Source: Bradyrhizobium barranii subsp. apii (GTDB lineage: Bacteria > Pseudomonadota > Alphaproteobacteria > Rhizobiales > Xanthobacteraceae). From it: a DNA stretch of 64,000 bases. The stretch covers positions 124,001-188,000 of the forward strand of contig NZ_CP096255.1 in assembly GCF_011516635.5 (NCBI RefSeq), written 5' to 3'. Within the stretch, counting starts at the first letter, position 1, and each line of letters opens with the position of its first letter. Shown here in pieces: positions 26,121 through 36,306 of this stretch. A program made the translations under genes and the position numbers. The notes under the pieces are model-generated. The model was not told the origin of the DNA. It ran no database searches and saw only the letters and a list, made by a program, of their open reading frames with translations.

Positions 26121-26933
26121 ATGCATGTGAGATCGAGTTCGGCACCGACATCGACCGGCAGCACCGCCGCAGCCACGCGCACCGAGCCAGATTTCGTTGC
26201 GCTAGAGCCGATCGGCGATCACCGGATCATCATCCACCTCAGCCCTGCGACGCGCTCAATTTGTCTCGAGACCGGAGACAAGCATCTGCGTCAGGCTGGC
26301 GATATCGATGTGATTCCGTCCGGCGCCGTCAGCGCCTTCGTTGCGGAAACGCCCTATCAGTCGCTTCAGATCCGGCTCGCGCCCAGCATGCTGGACCATG
26401 CGGCTTCCAGGAGCCGGCAATTGGCATCCGCCCGGCTCACGCATCATCATATGCTGCGGAATGACCGCATCATTCTGCTCGGACAGGCGCTCGAAAGCGA
26501 CGTAAAGGCGGGCTCACCAAGCGGTCCCTTGTTCGCCGAAAACGTTGGAATGGCCCTGGCGCTCGAGTTGCTCAACTTGGCGAATGATCCGCCGGGCGAC
26601 GCCGTTCGCCTCACGAACGCGCAACTCCAGAGAGTTCTGGCCTACATCGATGCAAACCTCGACCAGCCGCTCACTATCGACATTCTTTGCCGCGAGGCCG
26701 GCGTCAGCAGCTCACATCTGCGTACATGGTTCAAGGCGGCCATGGACGTCACGATCCATCGCTACATCCTGAGAAGGAGGGTGGAGCACGCGCGCCAGCT
26801 CCTCCTCCAGGGCGATCGCAAGCTCAGCGATATCGCCCTGGAAGCAGGCTTTTCCCATCAATCCCACCTGGCCAAATGGATGCGCCGCGAGTTCGGGCGC
26901 AGCCCCAGCGAACTGCGTCGAAGCAAGGGCTGA
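26121..26933 (+). CDS. AraC family transcriptional regulator
   Basis: 270 aa. The C-terminal ~100 residues hold two helix-turn-helix units: LTIDILCREAGVSSSHLRTWFKAAM and ...SDIALEAGFSHQSHLAKWMRREFGRSPSELRR, the AraC signature. The N-terminal part (GDHRIIIHLSPATRSICLE, DIDVIPSGAVSAF) is a cupin-like sensor. I chose ATG 26121 because GGAG lies 7 nt upstream; ATG 26019 in the same frame is possible and the frame stays open further up inside the epimerase gene. Two TTTGGAGCCCGA copies (26092-26103, 26107-26118) precede the start. Likely regulates the divergent epimerase-like gene. Confidence 0.88.
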   Translation: MHVRSSSAPTSTGSTAAATRTEPDFVALEPIGDHRIIIHLSPATRSICLETGDKHLRQAGDIDVIPSGAVSAFVAETPYQSLQIRLAPSMLDHAASRSRQLASARLTHHHMLRNDRIILLGQALESDVKAGSPSGPLFAENVGMALALELLNLANDPPGDAVRLTNAQLQRVLAYIDANLDQPLTIDILCREAGVSSSHLRTWFKAAMDVTIHRYILRRRVEHARQLLLQGDRKLSDIALEAGFSHQSHLAKWMRREFGRSPSELRRSKG

Positions 26934-26946
26934 TCGGCGACGGCCC

Positions 26947-28439
26947 TCACACCCCCGCCATCATCACGTATTTGATCTCGACATATTCTTCCATGCCGTG
27001 ACGCGAGCCTTCGCGGCCGAGGCCGCTCTCCTTGACGCCACCGAAGGGGGCGACTTCGGTCGTGATCAGGCCGGTGTTGACGCCGACCATGCCGGACTCA
27101 AGCGCCTCGGCGACGCGCCAGACGCGGCCCAGATCGCGGGAGTAGAAGTACGAAGCCAAGCCAAACGGCGAGGCGTTGCACATCGCGATCACGTCGGCCT
27201 CGTCCTTGAAACGGATCACCGGCGCGAGCGGGCCGAAGGTTTCTCCTGCGCCACCAGCGAGTCCGGCTTGACGTCGGCAAGCACGGTCGGCTCGAAGAAC
27301 GAGCGGCCGAGCTCGCTGCGCTTGCCGCCGGTCACGACCTTGGCGCCGCGCTTGACGGCGTCCGCGATGTGGCGCTCGACCTTGTCGACCGCTTTCAAAT
27401 TGATCAGCGGGCCCTGCGTGACGCCGCTCTCGGTGCCATCGCCGATCTTCATCGCCGCGACCTTCTTCGACAGCTTCTGCACGAACTCGTCGTAGATCTT
27501 GTCCTGGGCGTAGATGCGGTTGGCGCAGACGCAGGTCTGACCCATGTTGCGGTATTTCGAGACGATCGCGCCTTCGACCGCGGCATCGATATCGGCATCG
27601 TCGAACACCACGAACGGCGCATTGCCGCCGAGCTCGAGGCCGAGCCGCTTCACGCCGACGGAGGCCTGCTGGTAGAGGATCTTGCCGACCGCGGTCGAGC
27701 CGGTGAAGCCGACGAAGCGCACCGCCGGGTGCTCGCACAGCACCTTGCCGATCGGCGGCGCGTCACCGGTGATGATGTTGAGCACGCCCTTGGGCACACC
27801 GGCCTTCTCGGCGAGCACGGCCAGCGCCAGCGCCGAGAGCGGCGTCTCGTTGGCGGGCTTCAGCACCACGGTGCAGCCGGCCGCCAGCGCGGGCGAAACC
27901 TTGCGGGTAATCATCGAGTTCGGGAAATTCCACGGCGTGATCGCGCCGCAGACGCCGATCGGCTGCTTGATCGCGAGCAGGCGCGCATCGGGCCGCTGGC
28001 TCGGAATGGTCTCGCCATAGACGCGACGGGCCTCCTCGGCGAAGAACTCGATATAGGCGGCACCGATATCGACCTCGCCGAGCGCCTCGGAGAGCGGCTT
28101 GCCCTGCTCGGAGGTGAGGATCAGCGCGAGATCCTCGCGGTTGGCAATGATCAGCTCGAACCATTTGCGCAGGATGTTGGAGCGCTGCTTGGCGGTGTGC
28201 TTGGCCCAGGCCGGAAAGGCGCGCTCGGCGGCTTCGACCGCCTTGGTCGTATCGTCCGCACCAAGCTGCGGAACCTTCGCGAGCTCGATGCCGGTCGCAG
28301 GATTGTTCACCGCGAAGACCGGCGAGCCGACCCAGGCGCCGTCGATGTAGCAGGCCTCCTTCAGCAACGACGGATCCTTCAACCGGTCGCGCAGATTGGA
28401 CGTGGCTTGCGGGGCGCGTGCGGCGGCAGTCGGGGTCAT
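26947..28439 (-). pseudogene. gabD: Succinate-semialdehyde dehydrogenase (gabD), one-base frameshift
   Basis: NAD(P)+ aldehyde dehydrogenase of the GABA pathway. ATG 28439 has GAGGAG upstream. Seen: TPWNFPNSMITRK, the Glu motif [16 protein letters not shown], and the catalytic Cys in [11 protein letters not shown]. After DSLVAQE the frame goes to [12 protein letters not shown], whereas the next frame reads [18 protein letters not shown]... to the normal end. One base is missing: GCGCAGGAGAAACC instead of an expected GCGCAGGAGGAAACC, near 27243-27246. Repaired, the protein has about 497 residues. A real inactivating mutation or a sequencing error; the last ~100 residues are lost as read. Confidence 0.88.
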
Positions 28440-28551
28440 GGCGTTACTCCTCGGGGCGCGGTCGGATCGGCCCCGAATATAGGGACAGACGGCGCGCAAT
28501 GCACCGTCCCGCAACGCACATCTGCTGGGAGTTAAAGTGGCAACGGCGCGG

Positions 28552-28853
28552 TTATGCCGCGCCACTCATATAGGTCTCGCGCCGGCCGATCATGCGCTCG
28601 GCGGCTGCCTTGGCGTCGGCCTTCGAGGACGTCGCGCACGTCCGGTATTCGAGATCGGGAACGTCGGAGGTGTCGCGGCGGCCGAACCAGCCAGCGCCAG
28701 CGCCTGCGCCAGATTGTCGACGGCGCCGAACGAATAGAGCGCGCCGGTGCCGGCGATCCGGACCTCGTAAATGCCAGGCGAAATCGGCGCCTCGAGATTG
28801 TCGCCCCGTCCGGGACGGGGATAGCGCTTCCATTCGCTCCAGGTCGAAATCAT
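28552..28853 (-). pseudogene. Small unrecognised gene, frameshifted
   Basis: ATG 28853 starts MISTWSEWKRYPRPGRGDNL, then EAPISPGIYEVRIAGTGALY...GAVDNLAQALALAG; the sensible continuation WFGRRDTSDVPDLEYRTCAT...AERMIGRRETYMSGAA is in another frame and stops at 28552. The total of 302 bp is one short of a multiple of three. The shift falls at a short tandem GCGCTG-like run (minus strand, 28690-28715), a likely slippage site. GIYEVR recalls GIY-YIG proteins but there is not enough to name a family. Confidence 0.55.
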
Positions 28854-29200
28854 CTGAGGTCCCCCTCGCGGTCATGAACGACCGCCAATATTTGCATCAA
28901 GTCTTAACGTTGGCCGTCGATTGGCCGCGTGCGGAAACGCCGCAACGCACAAAATGTTTCAAGTGCTTCAAACACGTGAAACATATCGCCAGAGCCTATC
29001 CACGGTCACGGTGAGTTGCGGCCATCCACCGCAGATTGTGACGAAGTGTTGCAGTTCAGCCCTCTCTCGTCCTGCGCACGCCACGCACCGTCAAGTCACG
29101 ACATCGCGACCGGCGCGGGCATCTGGACGCGCTTGCCGCGCGGACCGTGCAGGAGGACAATCATTCGCTTCCAACAATAATCAAACCGGAGGAAACGCGT
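28854..29200. other. 347-bp intergenic region with imperfect palindrome
   Basis: Holds the upstream region of the serine hydrolase gene. One imperfect palindrome at 28954-28984: ATGTTTCA-a-GTG mirrored by CAC-g-TGAAACAT. The ribosome site GGAGG lies just before 29201. No gene recognised. Confidence 0.5.
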
Positions 29201-30394
29201 ATGCAAAGCAAAGCCCAGATCGACGAGATCCTGCGCCAGAAGAGCGACGCCAAGGAGATTCCCGGCGTCGTCGCGATCGCCGCCAGCGGCAACGACGTGA
29301 TCTATCAAGGCGCGTTCGGCAAGCGCGACCTGTCCAAGCCCGATGCGATGACTGACGACAGCGTGTTCTGGATCGCTTCGATGACGAAGGCGGTGACATC
29401 AGCGGGCGCGATGCAGCTCGTCGAGCAGGGCAAGCTGTCGCTGGATGCGCCGATCGGTTCGGTGCTGCCCGACCTCGCCAAGCCGCAGGTGCTCGAAGGT
29501 TTTGATGCCAAGGGCGAGCCGAAGCTGCGGCCGGCGAAGGGCGCGATCACGCTGCGCCAGCTCATGACCCACACCGCCGGTTTTGCTTACAATGTGTGGA
29601 ACGGCGATCTCGCGGTCTATCTGGAGAAGACCGGAACCCCGAACATCTTCTCCTGCCAGGACGTCGCGCTGAAGACGCCGATCATGTCTGATCCCGGTAC
29701 GCGCTGGGAATACGGCATCAACATCGACTTCGTCGGCAAGGCAGTGGAAGCCGTGAGCGGCAAGCGGCTCGATGCCTATCTGCGCGACAATCTCTTCACT
29801 CCGCTCGGTATGAGCGACACCGGCTTCAAGATCACCGACAACATGCGCCAGCGGCTGGTCGCCACCCATGCTCGCGGCGAGGATGGATCGCTGGCGCCGA
29901 TCCCGTTCGAGATCGAGCAGAATCCGGAATTTTGCATGGGCGGCGGCGGCCTTTACGGCACTGCCGGCGACTACATCAAGTTCACCCAGATGATCCTCAA
30001 CAAGGGCCGCGGCAACGGCAACCAGGTGCTGAGGCCCGAGACGGTCGCGCTGATGGGCCAGAACCACATCGGCGATCTCACCATTGGCAAGATGACGACG
30101 GTTGCGCCCATGTACACTAACGATGTCGATCTCTTCCCCGACATCGTGAAGAAGTGGGGGCTGTCCTTCCTGATCAATACTGCCAAGACGCCGGAGGGCC
30201 GCAGCGCCGGCAGCCTCGCCTGGGCCGGTCTCGCCAACACCTATTTCTGGATCGACCCGGCGCGCGATGTTTCCGGCGTGATCCTGATGCAGGTGTTGCC
30301 GTTCGTCGACGCCAAGTGCATCGAGGCCTTCACGGGATTCGAGCGTGGCGTGTATGCCGGGCTCGATGCGGGCAGCGGGAAGAAGGCGGCCTAA
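29201..30394 (+). CDS. Serine hydrolase, class C beta-lactamase/esterase family
   Basis: 397 aa. SMTK (in WIASMTKAVTSAGAM) is the Ser-x-x-Lys nucleophile motif, and YGIN in WEYGINIDFVGKAVE fits the Tyr-x-Asn element; GGGLYGTAGDYIKFTQMIL is the usual run before the third motif. Closest in look to EstB / 6-aminohexanoate hydrolase-like esterases rather than true antibiotic resistance enzymes. There is no signal peptide, so it is cytoplasmic. Start ATG 29201 follows CGGAGGAAACGCGT. Monocistronic. Confidence 0.88.
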   Translation: MQSKAQIDEILRQKSDAKEIPGVVAIAASGNDVIYQGAFGKRDLSKPDAMTDDSVFWIASMTKAVTSAGAMQLVEQGKLSLDAPIGSVLPDLAKPQVLEGFDAKGEPKLRPAKGAITLRQLMTHTAGFAYNVWNGDLAVYLEKTGTPNIFSCQDVALKTPIMSDPGTRWEYGINIDFVGKAVEAVSGKRLDAYLRDNLFTPLGMSDTGFKITDNMRQRLVATHARGEDGSLAPIPFEIEQNPEFCMGGGGLYGTAGDYIKFTQMILNKGRGNGNQVLRPETVALMGQNHIGDLTIGKMTTVAPMYTNDVDLFPDIVKKWGLSFLINTAKTPEGRSAGSLAWAGLANTYFWIDPARDVSGVILMQVLPFVDAKCIEAFTGFERGVYAGLDAGSGKKAA

Positions 30395-30417
30395 GGGAGA
30401 GCCGAGCTCTCCCCACA

Positions 30418-30542
30418 CGTCATGGCCGGGCTTGTCCCGGCCATCCACGCCTGACCTTGCTGCACGAAGAACGTGGATGCCCGGGCCTTCGCTGCGCCGA
30501 AGCGGCTTCGGCCGCGCAGGCGGGACAAGCCCGGGCATGACG
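30418..30542. repeat. Palindromic intergenic repeat (CGTCATGGCCGGG family)
   Basis: CGTCATGGCCGGGCTTGTCCC at the left is mirrored by GGGACAAGCCCGGGCATGACG at the right, with inner stems (CCGGCCATCCACG and CGTGGATGCCCGGG). Related unit at 36836-36921. Confidence 0.75.
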
Positions 30543-30587
30543 ACCGAAAAAGATCGCACTGACTATCTTTGACGAGAGGATTTCGAA

Positions 30588-32282
30588 TTGTCTGATAAAG
30601 CCGACAGCTATGTTTGCGGCATCTCGGACACGCCGCTGCTCGGCGAAACCATCGGCCGCAGCCTTGACCGCGCCGTGCGGCGCTGGGGCCATCGCGAGGC
30701 GCTGGTCTCGCCTAGCCACGGCGTGCGATGGACCTGGACCGAATTCGCCGAACGGGTCGACGCGCTCGCCGCCGGCTTTCTCGCGCTCGGCCTCGAGCGG
30801 GGGCAGCGGATCGGCATCTGGTCGCTGAACCGGCCGGAATGGACGCTGACCCAGTTCGCCGCCGCCAAGGCCGGCCTGATCCTGGTGACGATCAATCCCG
30901 CCTACCGCTTGAGCGAGCTGGAGTTCGCGCTGCGCAAGGTCGGCTGCAAGGCGATCGTCACGGCGACCGTGTTCAAGACCAGTCATTACATTGAGATGCT
31001 CAACACGCTGCTGCCGGAGCTGGCCGGCGCCAAGCCCGGACAACTCAACGCAGCGCGACTGCCGGACTTGCGGATGGTGATCCAGATCGGTGGCCCCGCG
31101 GCATCAGGCACGATCCCGTTCGAAGAGGTCGCGCGCATGGGCGGAGCGCAGCATCGCGAGCAGCTCACTGCACTCGGCGCTGCCTTGCAGTTCGACGATC
31201 CCGTCAACATCCAGTTCACCAGCGGCACCACGGGATCGCCCAAGGGCGTGACGCTCACGCACCACAATATCCTCAACAATGGCTATTTCACGGGACGTGC
31301 GATGCACCTGACCGAGCAGGATCGCATCTGCATTCCGGTGCCGCTCTATCACTGCTTCGGCATGGTGATGGGCAACCTCGCCTCCGTCACGCTCGGCACG
31401 ACAATGGTTTCTCCCGGCGAGGGTTTCGATCCGCTTGCGACGCTGCGCGCGGTCGAGCAGGAAAAGTGTACGGCGCTGTACGGCGTGCCGACGATGTTCA
31501 TCGCGGAGCTCGATCACCCCGAATTCCCGAAGTTCGACCTGACATCGCTGCGCACCGGCATCATGGCGGGCGCGCCCTGCCCGATCGAGGTGATGAAGCG
31601 CGTCAACACCGAGATGAACATGCGCGAGGTCACCATCGCCTACGGCATGACCGAGACCAGTCCGGTCAGCTTCCAGAGCGCGACGAACGACCCGCTCGAA
31701 CGGCGCGTCTCTACCGTCGGACGGATTCATCCGCATGTCGAGGTCAAGGTCGTCGATCTCGAGGGCAGGATCGTCAAGCGCGGCGAACGCGGCGAGCTCT
31801 GCACCCGCGGCTACAGCATCATGCTGGGCTATTGGGAGGAGAAGGAAAAGACGGCGGACGTGCTTGATGCCAACGGCTGGATGCACACTGGCGATCTCGC
31901 CACCATCGACGACGAGGGCTATTGCAACATCGTCGGCCGCATCAAGGATCTGGTGATCCGCGGCGGCGAGAACCTCTATCCGCGCGAGATCGAGGAATTC
32001 CTGTATCGCCACCCCAAGATTCAGGACGTGCAGATTTTTGGCGTGGCCGACACCCGCTATGGCGAGGAGCTCTGCGCCTGGATCCGCGTCAGGCCGGGCG
32101 AGACGCTGACGGCCGAAGAGGTTCGCGCGTTCTGCGACGGCCAAATCGCGCACAACAAGATCCCGCGCTATGTGGAGTTCGTCGGCGAGTTTCCGATGAC
32201 CGTGACCGGCAAGATCCAGAAATTCGTGATGCGCGATGCGGTGGAGCAGCGGCTGGGATTGAAGGCGGCGAAGACGGCTTAG
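30588..32282 (+). CDS. Fatty acyl-CoA synthetase, AMP-binding
   Basis: 564 aa ligase: activates a carboxylic acid to an acyl-adenylate and then a CoA thioester. P-loop [18 protein letters not shown], the adenylate motif [23 protein letters not shown], and the C-terminal [22 protein letters not shown] with the hinge, ending in the catalytic-Lys region [12 protein letters not shown]. Substrate is probably a medium- or long-chain fatty acid; chain length is not readable. Start TTG 30588 is preceded by GAGAGGA. Downstream it meets a repeat and convergent adenosine kinase. Confidence 0.92.
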   Translation: MSDKADSYVCGISDTPLLGETIGRSLDRAVRRWGHREALVSPSHGVRWTWTEFAERVDALAAGFLALGLERGQRIGIWSLNRPEWTLTQFAAAKAGLILVTINPAYRLSELEFALRKVGCKAIVTATVFKTSHYIEMLNTLLPELAGAKPGQLNAARLPDLRMVIQIGGPAASGTIPFEEVARMGGAQHREQLTALGAALQFDDPVNIQFTSGTTGSPKGVTLTHHNILNNGYFTGRAMHLTEQDRICIPVPLYHCFGMVMGNLASVTLGTTMVSPGEGFDPLATLRAVEQEKCTALYGVPTMFIAELDHPEFPKFDLTSLRTGIMAGAPCPIEVMKRVNTEMNMREVTIAYGMTETSPVSFQSATNDPLERRVSTVGRIHPHVEVKVVDLEGRIVKRGERGELCTRGYSIMLGYWEEKEKTADVLDANGWMHTGDLATIDDEGYCNIVGRIKDLVIRGGENLYPREIEEFLYRHPKIQDVQIFGVADTRYGEELCAWIRVRPGETLTAEEVRAFCDGQIAHNKIPRYVEFVGEFPMTVTGKIQKFVMRDAVEQRLGLKAAKTA

Positions 32283-32293
32283 GGTACGGCGCC

Positions 32294-32374
32294 ATTGCGA
32301 GCGCAGCGAAGCAATCCAGTCTGCCTCTGCGGAGATAGTCTGGATTGCTTCGTCGCTACGCTCCTCGCATTGAC
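32294..32374. repeat. Palindromic intergenic repeat (ATTGCGAGCGCAGCGAAG family)
   Basis: ATTGCGAGCGCAGCGAAGCA followed by ATCCAG is mirrored by CTGGATTGCTTCGTCGCTACG and CTCCTCGCA. Lies between convergent genes and could form a bidirectional stem. Confidence 0.75.
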
Positions 32375-32389
32375 AGGGAGAAAGCGGAG

Positions 32390-33391
32390 TTAAACCGTCA
32401 ACCCGCGCTGCTGCGCCAGCTCCTTCAGCGACACCTGCGGACGCGCGCCGATGTGCTGGATCACTTCGGCAGCCGCGAGTGCGCCGAGCTCGCCGCACTG
32501 CTTGTGCGCAAGGTTACGCGCGAGACCGTACAGGAAGCCGGCGGCGAAGAGATCACCGGCGCCGGTGGTGTCCACCAGCTTCGCGATCGGCGAGGCCGGC
32601 GCTGCGACGGCCTCAGTCGGCGTCACCACCACGCAGCCCTTCTCGCTGCGGGTGACCACGCCGAGCTTGACGTCGTTGCGCAGCTGCTTCAGCGCGGTGT
32701 CGAAATCCGAGGTCGTGTAGAGCGAATGCAGCTCGGATTCGTTGGCGAACACGATGTCGACGGTGCCGTTGCGCATCAGCCCGAGGAATTCGTCGCGATA
32801 GCGATCGACGCAGAACGAATCCGACAGCGTCAGCGCCACCTTGCGCTTGGCATCATGGGCAATCTGCGCCGCCTTGACGAAGGCGTCCTTGGCGTTCTTG
32901 GGGTCCCAGAGATAGCCCTCGAGATAAACGATACCGGCGGCAGCGATCTCGGCCGGATCGATGTCGGCGGGCGACAAATCCTGCGCGGCACCGAGATAGG
33001 TGTTCATGGTGCGCTCGCCGTCACCAGTGACCAGGATGTAGGAACAGCCGGTCGCAGGGCCATCCTTCGCAGCGGGCGTGTTGAAGGCGACGCCGGCGGC
33101 GCGGATGTCGTGGACATAGAGCTTGCCGATCTGGTCGTCCTTGACCTTGCCGACATAGGCCGCGCGTGCGCCGAGGCTGCCGATGCCGACGATGGTATTG
33201 GCGGCCGAGCCGCCCGAGACTTCCGTCGCCGGGCCCATGTCCTTGTAGATGGCGGCGGCCCGCGCCTCGTCGATCAGGGACATGCTGCCCTTGGTCATGG
33301 CGTGTTTGGCCAGAAAAGCCTCGTCAGTCCGGACCAGCACGTCGAACAGCGCGTTACCGATGCCGAGAACGTCATATTTCACGTCAGCCAT
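32390..33391 (-). CDS. Adenosine kinase / PfkB family sugar kinase
   Basis: 333 aa ribokinase fold. N-terminal GIGNALFDVLVRTDE and SGGSAANTIVGIGSLG, C-terminal DTTGAGDLFAAGFLYGLA with the catalytic Asp. In between, TGCSYILVTGDGERTMNTYLGAA forms the lid region. Phosphorylates adenosine or a related nucleoside/sugar with ATP; in Rhizobiales this ORF type is usually called adenosine kinase. Cytoplasmic. Divergent from murJ, with 125 bp between. Confidence 0.9.
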   Translation of the reverse strand: MADVKYDVLGIGNALFDVLVRTDEAFLAKHAMTKGSMSLIDEARAAAIYKDMGPATEVSGGSAANTIVGIGSLGARAAYVGKVKDDQIGKLYVHDIRAAGVAFNTPAAKDGPATGCSYILVTGDGERTMNTYLGAAQDLSPADIDPAEIAAAGIVYLEGYLWDPKNAKDAFVKAAQIAHDAKRKVALTLSDSFCVDRYRDEFLGLMRNGTVDIVFANESELHSLYTTSDFDTALKQLRNDVKLGVVTRSEKGCVVVTPTEAVAAPASPIAKLVDTTGAGDLFAAGFLYGLARNLAHKQCGELGALAAAEVIQHIGARPQVSLKELAQQRGLTV

Positions 33392-33516
33392 TCACCTTGA
33401 TCCTGTTTGGCGGATTGCGATCCCCGCGGAAATCCGCTTCCTGTCGGTCTGAAATCTGGCCCGCGGCCTATCACGACCGGCCCCAAGCGGGCAAGCAACG
33501 GTATTATGTCGGCGCA

Positions 33517-35067
33517 ATGATCCGCTCTTTCCTGACAGTTTCAACGGGAACACTGGCCTCGCGGCTGCTCGGCTTTGCGCGTGATTCCATGATTGCCGCT
33601 CTGTTGGGCACCGGCCCGGTGGCCGATGCGTTTCTGGCGGCGTTTCAGCTCGTCAATGTGGTGCGGCGGCTGCTCAGCGAGGGGGCGCTGAATGCGGCGC
33701 TGATCCCGGCCTGGCTGCGCGTCCGTGACCGCGACGGCGAAGAGACCGCCTCCGCCTTCGCGGGACGCGTGCTCGGCACGGTCAGCGCGGCGCTGATCGC
33801 GATTTCGATCGTCATTGCGCTGCTGATGCCATTGATCATCACGGTGATCGCGCCCGGATTTCTGGGTAGCGGCACGCGCGATCTCGCCGTCGAGAATGCG
33901 CGGCTGATGCTGCCTTATCTCGCCTTTGCCGGCCCCGTCACGGTGCTGATGGGACTGCTCAACGCGCAAGGCCGCTTCGCTCTCACGGCGTTCTCGCCGT
34001 TGCTGTTCAACATCGCGCTGATTGCGGCCATTGCGATGCTGCTCGTCTGGCATGCCGACGCCGGCTTCGCAGCATGGATGCTGGCGGCGACCGTCGGCGT
34101 GGCCGGCCTGCTGCAATTGCTGATGCTGCTGTCGCAGCGAAGCGCGCGACTGGCGACGCCGCTGCGGATCAGCTTCGACCAGGAGATGCGCGCCTTCTTT
34201 ACAAAAGCCATCCCCGGCATGATCGCAAGCTCGGGCCCGCAATGGCTGATGGTGGCGGGCGCGATCATCGCCTCCGCAACGCCCTCCGCCGTGTCCTGGC
34301 TCTATTTCGCCAACCGCCTGATCGAGCTGCCGCTCGGTATCGTCGGTGTCGCCATGGGCACGGTGCTGGTGCCGGAGCTGACGCGCGCGGTGCGTAGCGG
34401 CGACCGTGACGCCGTGGCGCATGCGGAATCGCGCGCGCTGGAACTGGCGACCGGGCTGGCGCTGCCCGCGACGCTCGGCCTGATCGTTCTGGCCGAACCG
34501 ATCGTGCGGCTGCTGTTCGAGCATGGCGCGTTCGGCGCCGACGACCGCACGGCCACCGCGCATGCGCTGATGTGGCTGGCGCTGGGCCTGCCGGCGCATG
34601 TGCTGATCAAGGCGCTGTCGCCGGCCTATTATGCCCGGAGCGACACGATGACGCCGCTCATGGCAACGGCTAAAGGCTTCGTGGTCGCGATAGCGCTCGC
34701 CGTGCTGCTCGGTCACTACTTCGGCGCGACCGGGATCGCCGCCAGCATCGCGGCCGGCGCCTGGAGCAGTGCGATCTCGCTGCTGCGGAAAGGCACCAGC
34801 GAGTTCGGCTTCTCGGTCGATGCGGCCGCCCGCAGCCGGCTGCCGCGGATCGTGCTCGCCGCGGCTGCCATGGGCGCCCTGCTCTGGCTGACGACCGGTC
34901 TGTCGCCCGCCGAGGCGCACGGGCTGATCCGCTTCATCGTCCTGGGCGTGCAGATCGCGGCCGGAATCGCCGTCTATGGCGCGCTCCTGCAGGTCCTCGG
35001 CGCGGCCTCATGGCGCGAGGCGGCTAACGTGCTGAAGCGCCCGGCCCGGACCGAGTCCGAGGCGTGA
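33517..35067 (+). CDS. murJ: Lipid II flippase MurJ
   Basis: 516 aa integral membrane protein with about 14 helices, MOP exporter superfamily. Seen: MIRSFLTVSTGTLASRLLGFARDSMIAALLGTGPVADAFLAAF at the N-terminus, the classical MviN opening, and ANRLIELPLGIVGVAMGTVLVPELTR in the middle. Flips the peptidoglycan precursor lipid II across the inner membrane. I chose ATG 33517; the open frame extends upstream to 33166 through the adk promoter but that part is not membrane-like. It precedes trpS by 75 bp. Confidence 0.95.
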   Translation: MIRSFLTVSTGTLASRLLGFARDSMIAALLGTGPVADAFLAAFQLVNVVRRLLSEGALNAALIPAWLRVRDRDGEETASAFAGRVLGTVSAALIAISIVIALLMPLIITVIAPGFLGSGTRDLAVENARLMLPYLAFAGPVTVLMGLLNAQGRFALTAFSPLLFNIALIAAIAMLLVWHADAGFAAWMLAATVGVAGLLQLLMLLSQRSARLATPLRISFDQEMRAFFTKAIPGMIASSGPQWLMVAGAIIASATPSAVSWLYFANRLIELPLGIVGVAMGTVLVPELTRAVRSGDRDAVAHAESRALELATGLALPATLGLIVLAEPIVRLLFEHGAFGADDRTATAHALMWLALGLPAHVLIKALSPAYYARSDTMTPLMATAKGFVVAIALAVLLGHYFGATGIAASIAAGAWSSAISLLRKGTSEFGFSVDAAARSRLPRIVLAAAAMGALLWLTTGLSPAEAHGLIRFIVLGVQIAAGIAVYGALLQVLGAASWREAANVLKRPARTESEA

Positions 35068-35142
35068 TGCCATCGAATTACCCTTGACGGGGCAGCGCCG
35101 CTGTTGGAAACGACGGCCGAATACCTTCCAGGAAGACTTACC

Positions 35143-36195
35143 ATGGCATTCGTTGAACGGGTCTTTTCGGGCGTCCAGCCGACGGGCAATCTGCATCTCG
35201 GCAATTACCTCGGCGCGATCGTGAACTTCGTAAAGATGCAGGAAACCCACAACTGCATCTATTGCGTGGTCGACATGCACGCGATCACGCAAGGCGTGGA
35301 CGTCTGGGGCGGACCGGTCGAGCTCGCGCGCAACACCCGCGAGGTGACCGCGGCGTTCATCGCGAGCGGCATCGATCCGAAGAAGCACATCGTGTTCAAC
35401 CAGAGCCAGGTCTCGGGTCACGCCGAGCTCGCCTGGATCTTCAACTGCGTCGCGCGCATGGGCTGGCTCGGCCGCATGACCCAGTTCAAGGAGAAGGCCG
35501 GCAAGGACCGCGAGAACGCGTCCGTGGGCCTTTTCGACTATCCCGTGCTGATGGCCGCCGACATTCTGCTGTACCGCGCCACCCACGTTCCGGTCGGCGA
35601 GGACCAGAAGCAGCATCTCGAGCTCTCGCGCGACATCGCGCAGAAGTTCAACAACGACTTTGGTGACTCGATCCGCAGCCTCGGCGCCAATGACGGCCTG
35701 TTCTTCCCGCTGCCGGAACCGCTGATCACGGGACCGGCGACGCGCGTGATGAGCCTGCGCGACGGCACCAAGAAGATGTCGAAGTCGGACGCGTCCGACA
35801 ATTCGCGCATCAATCTGACCGACGACGCTGACACCATCGCGCAGAAGGTGCGCAAGGCGAAGACCGATCCGGAGCCGCTGCCATCAGAGGAAAAGGGCCT
35901 GGAAGCGCGCCCCGAGGCCGACAATCTCGTCGGTATCTTCGCCGCGCTCTCCGGCCGCTCCAAGGCCGACGTGCTGCGCGAATTCGGCGGCGGCCAGTTC
36001 TCCAGCTTCAAGAACGCGCTGGTGGATCTGTGCGTGACAAAACTCTCGCCGATCGCCGGCGAGATGAAGCGCCTCGTCGCCGACCCCGGCCATATCGACG
36101 CGGTCCTGAACGATGGCGCCGACCGGGCCCGCGCCATCGCCGACGAGACCATGAAGCTCTCGAAGGACATCGTCGGCTTCATCCGCCGGCGCTGA
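35143..36195 (+). CDS. trpS: Tryptophanyl-tRNA synthetase
   Basis: 350 aa class I synthetase. The HIGH equivalent is in [18 protein letters not shown], and the KMSKS loop is [34 protein letters not shown] is the family's conserved central strand. Start ATG 35143 follows AGGAAGACTTACC. Charges tRNA-Trp in the cytoplasm. Between murJ and a universal stress protein gene on the same strand; murJ-trpS-usp order is one I know from related genomes. Confidence 0.97.
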   Translation: MAFVERVFSGVQPTGNLHLGNYLGAIVNFVKMQETHNCIYCVVDMHAITQGVDVWGGPVELARNTREVTAAFIASGIDPKKHIVFNQSQVSGHAELAWIFNCVARMGWLGRMTQFKEKAGKDRENASVGLFDYPVLMAADILLYRATHVPVGEDQKQHLELSRDIAQKFNNDFGDSIRSLGANDGLFFPLPEPLITGPATRVMSLRDGTKKMSKSDASDNSRINLTDDADTIAQKVRKAKTDPEPLPSEEKGLEARPEADNLVGIFAALSGRSKADVLREFGGGQFSSFKNALVDLCVTKLSPIAGEMKRLVADPGHIDAVLNDGADRARAIADETMKLSKDIVGFIRRR

Positions 36196-36306
36196 TTTCC
36201 CGCATTTGCGAGCCCCCGGCCGGCGCCCACTGCGCCGGCCGCTTCTCCTCTCCCCAAGCGTGAGGGAGTGTGGCAGCATGCCGTCCGTGCACATTCCGGG
36301 ACATGC

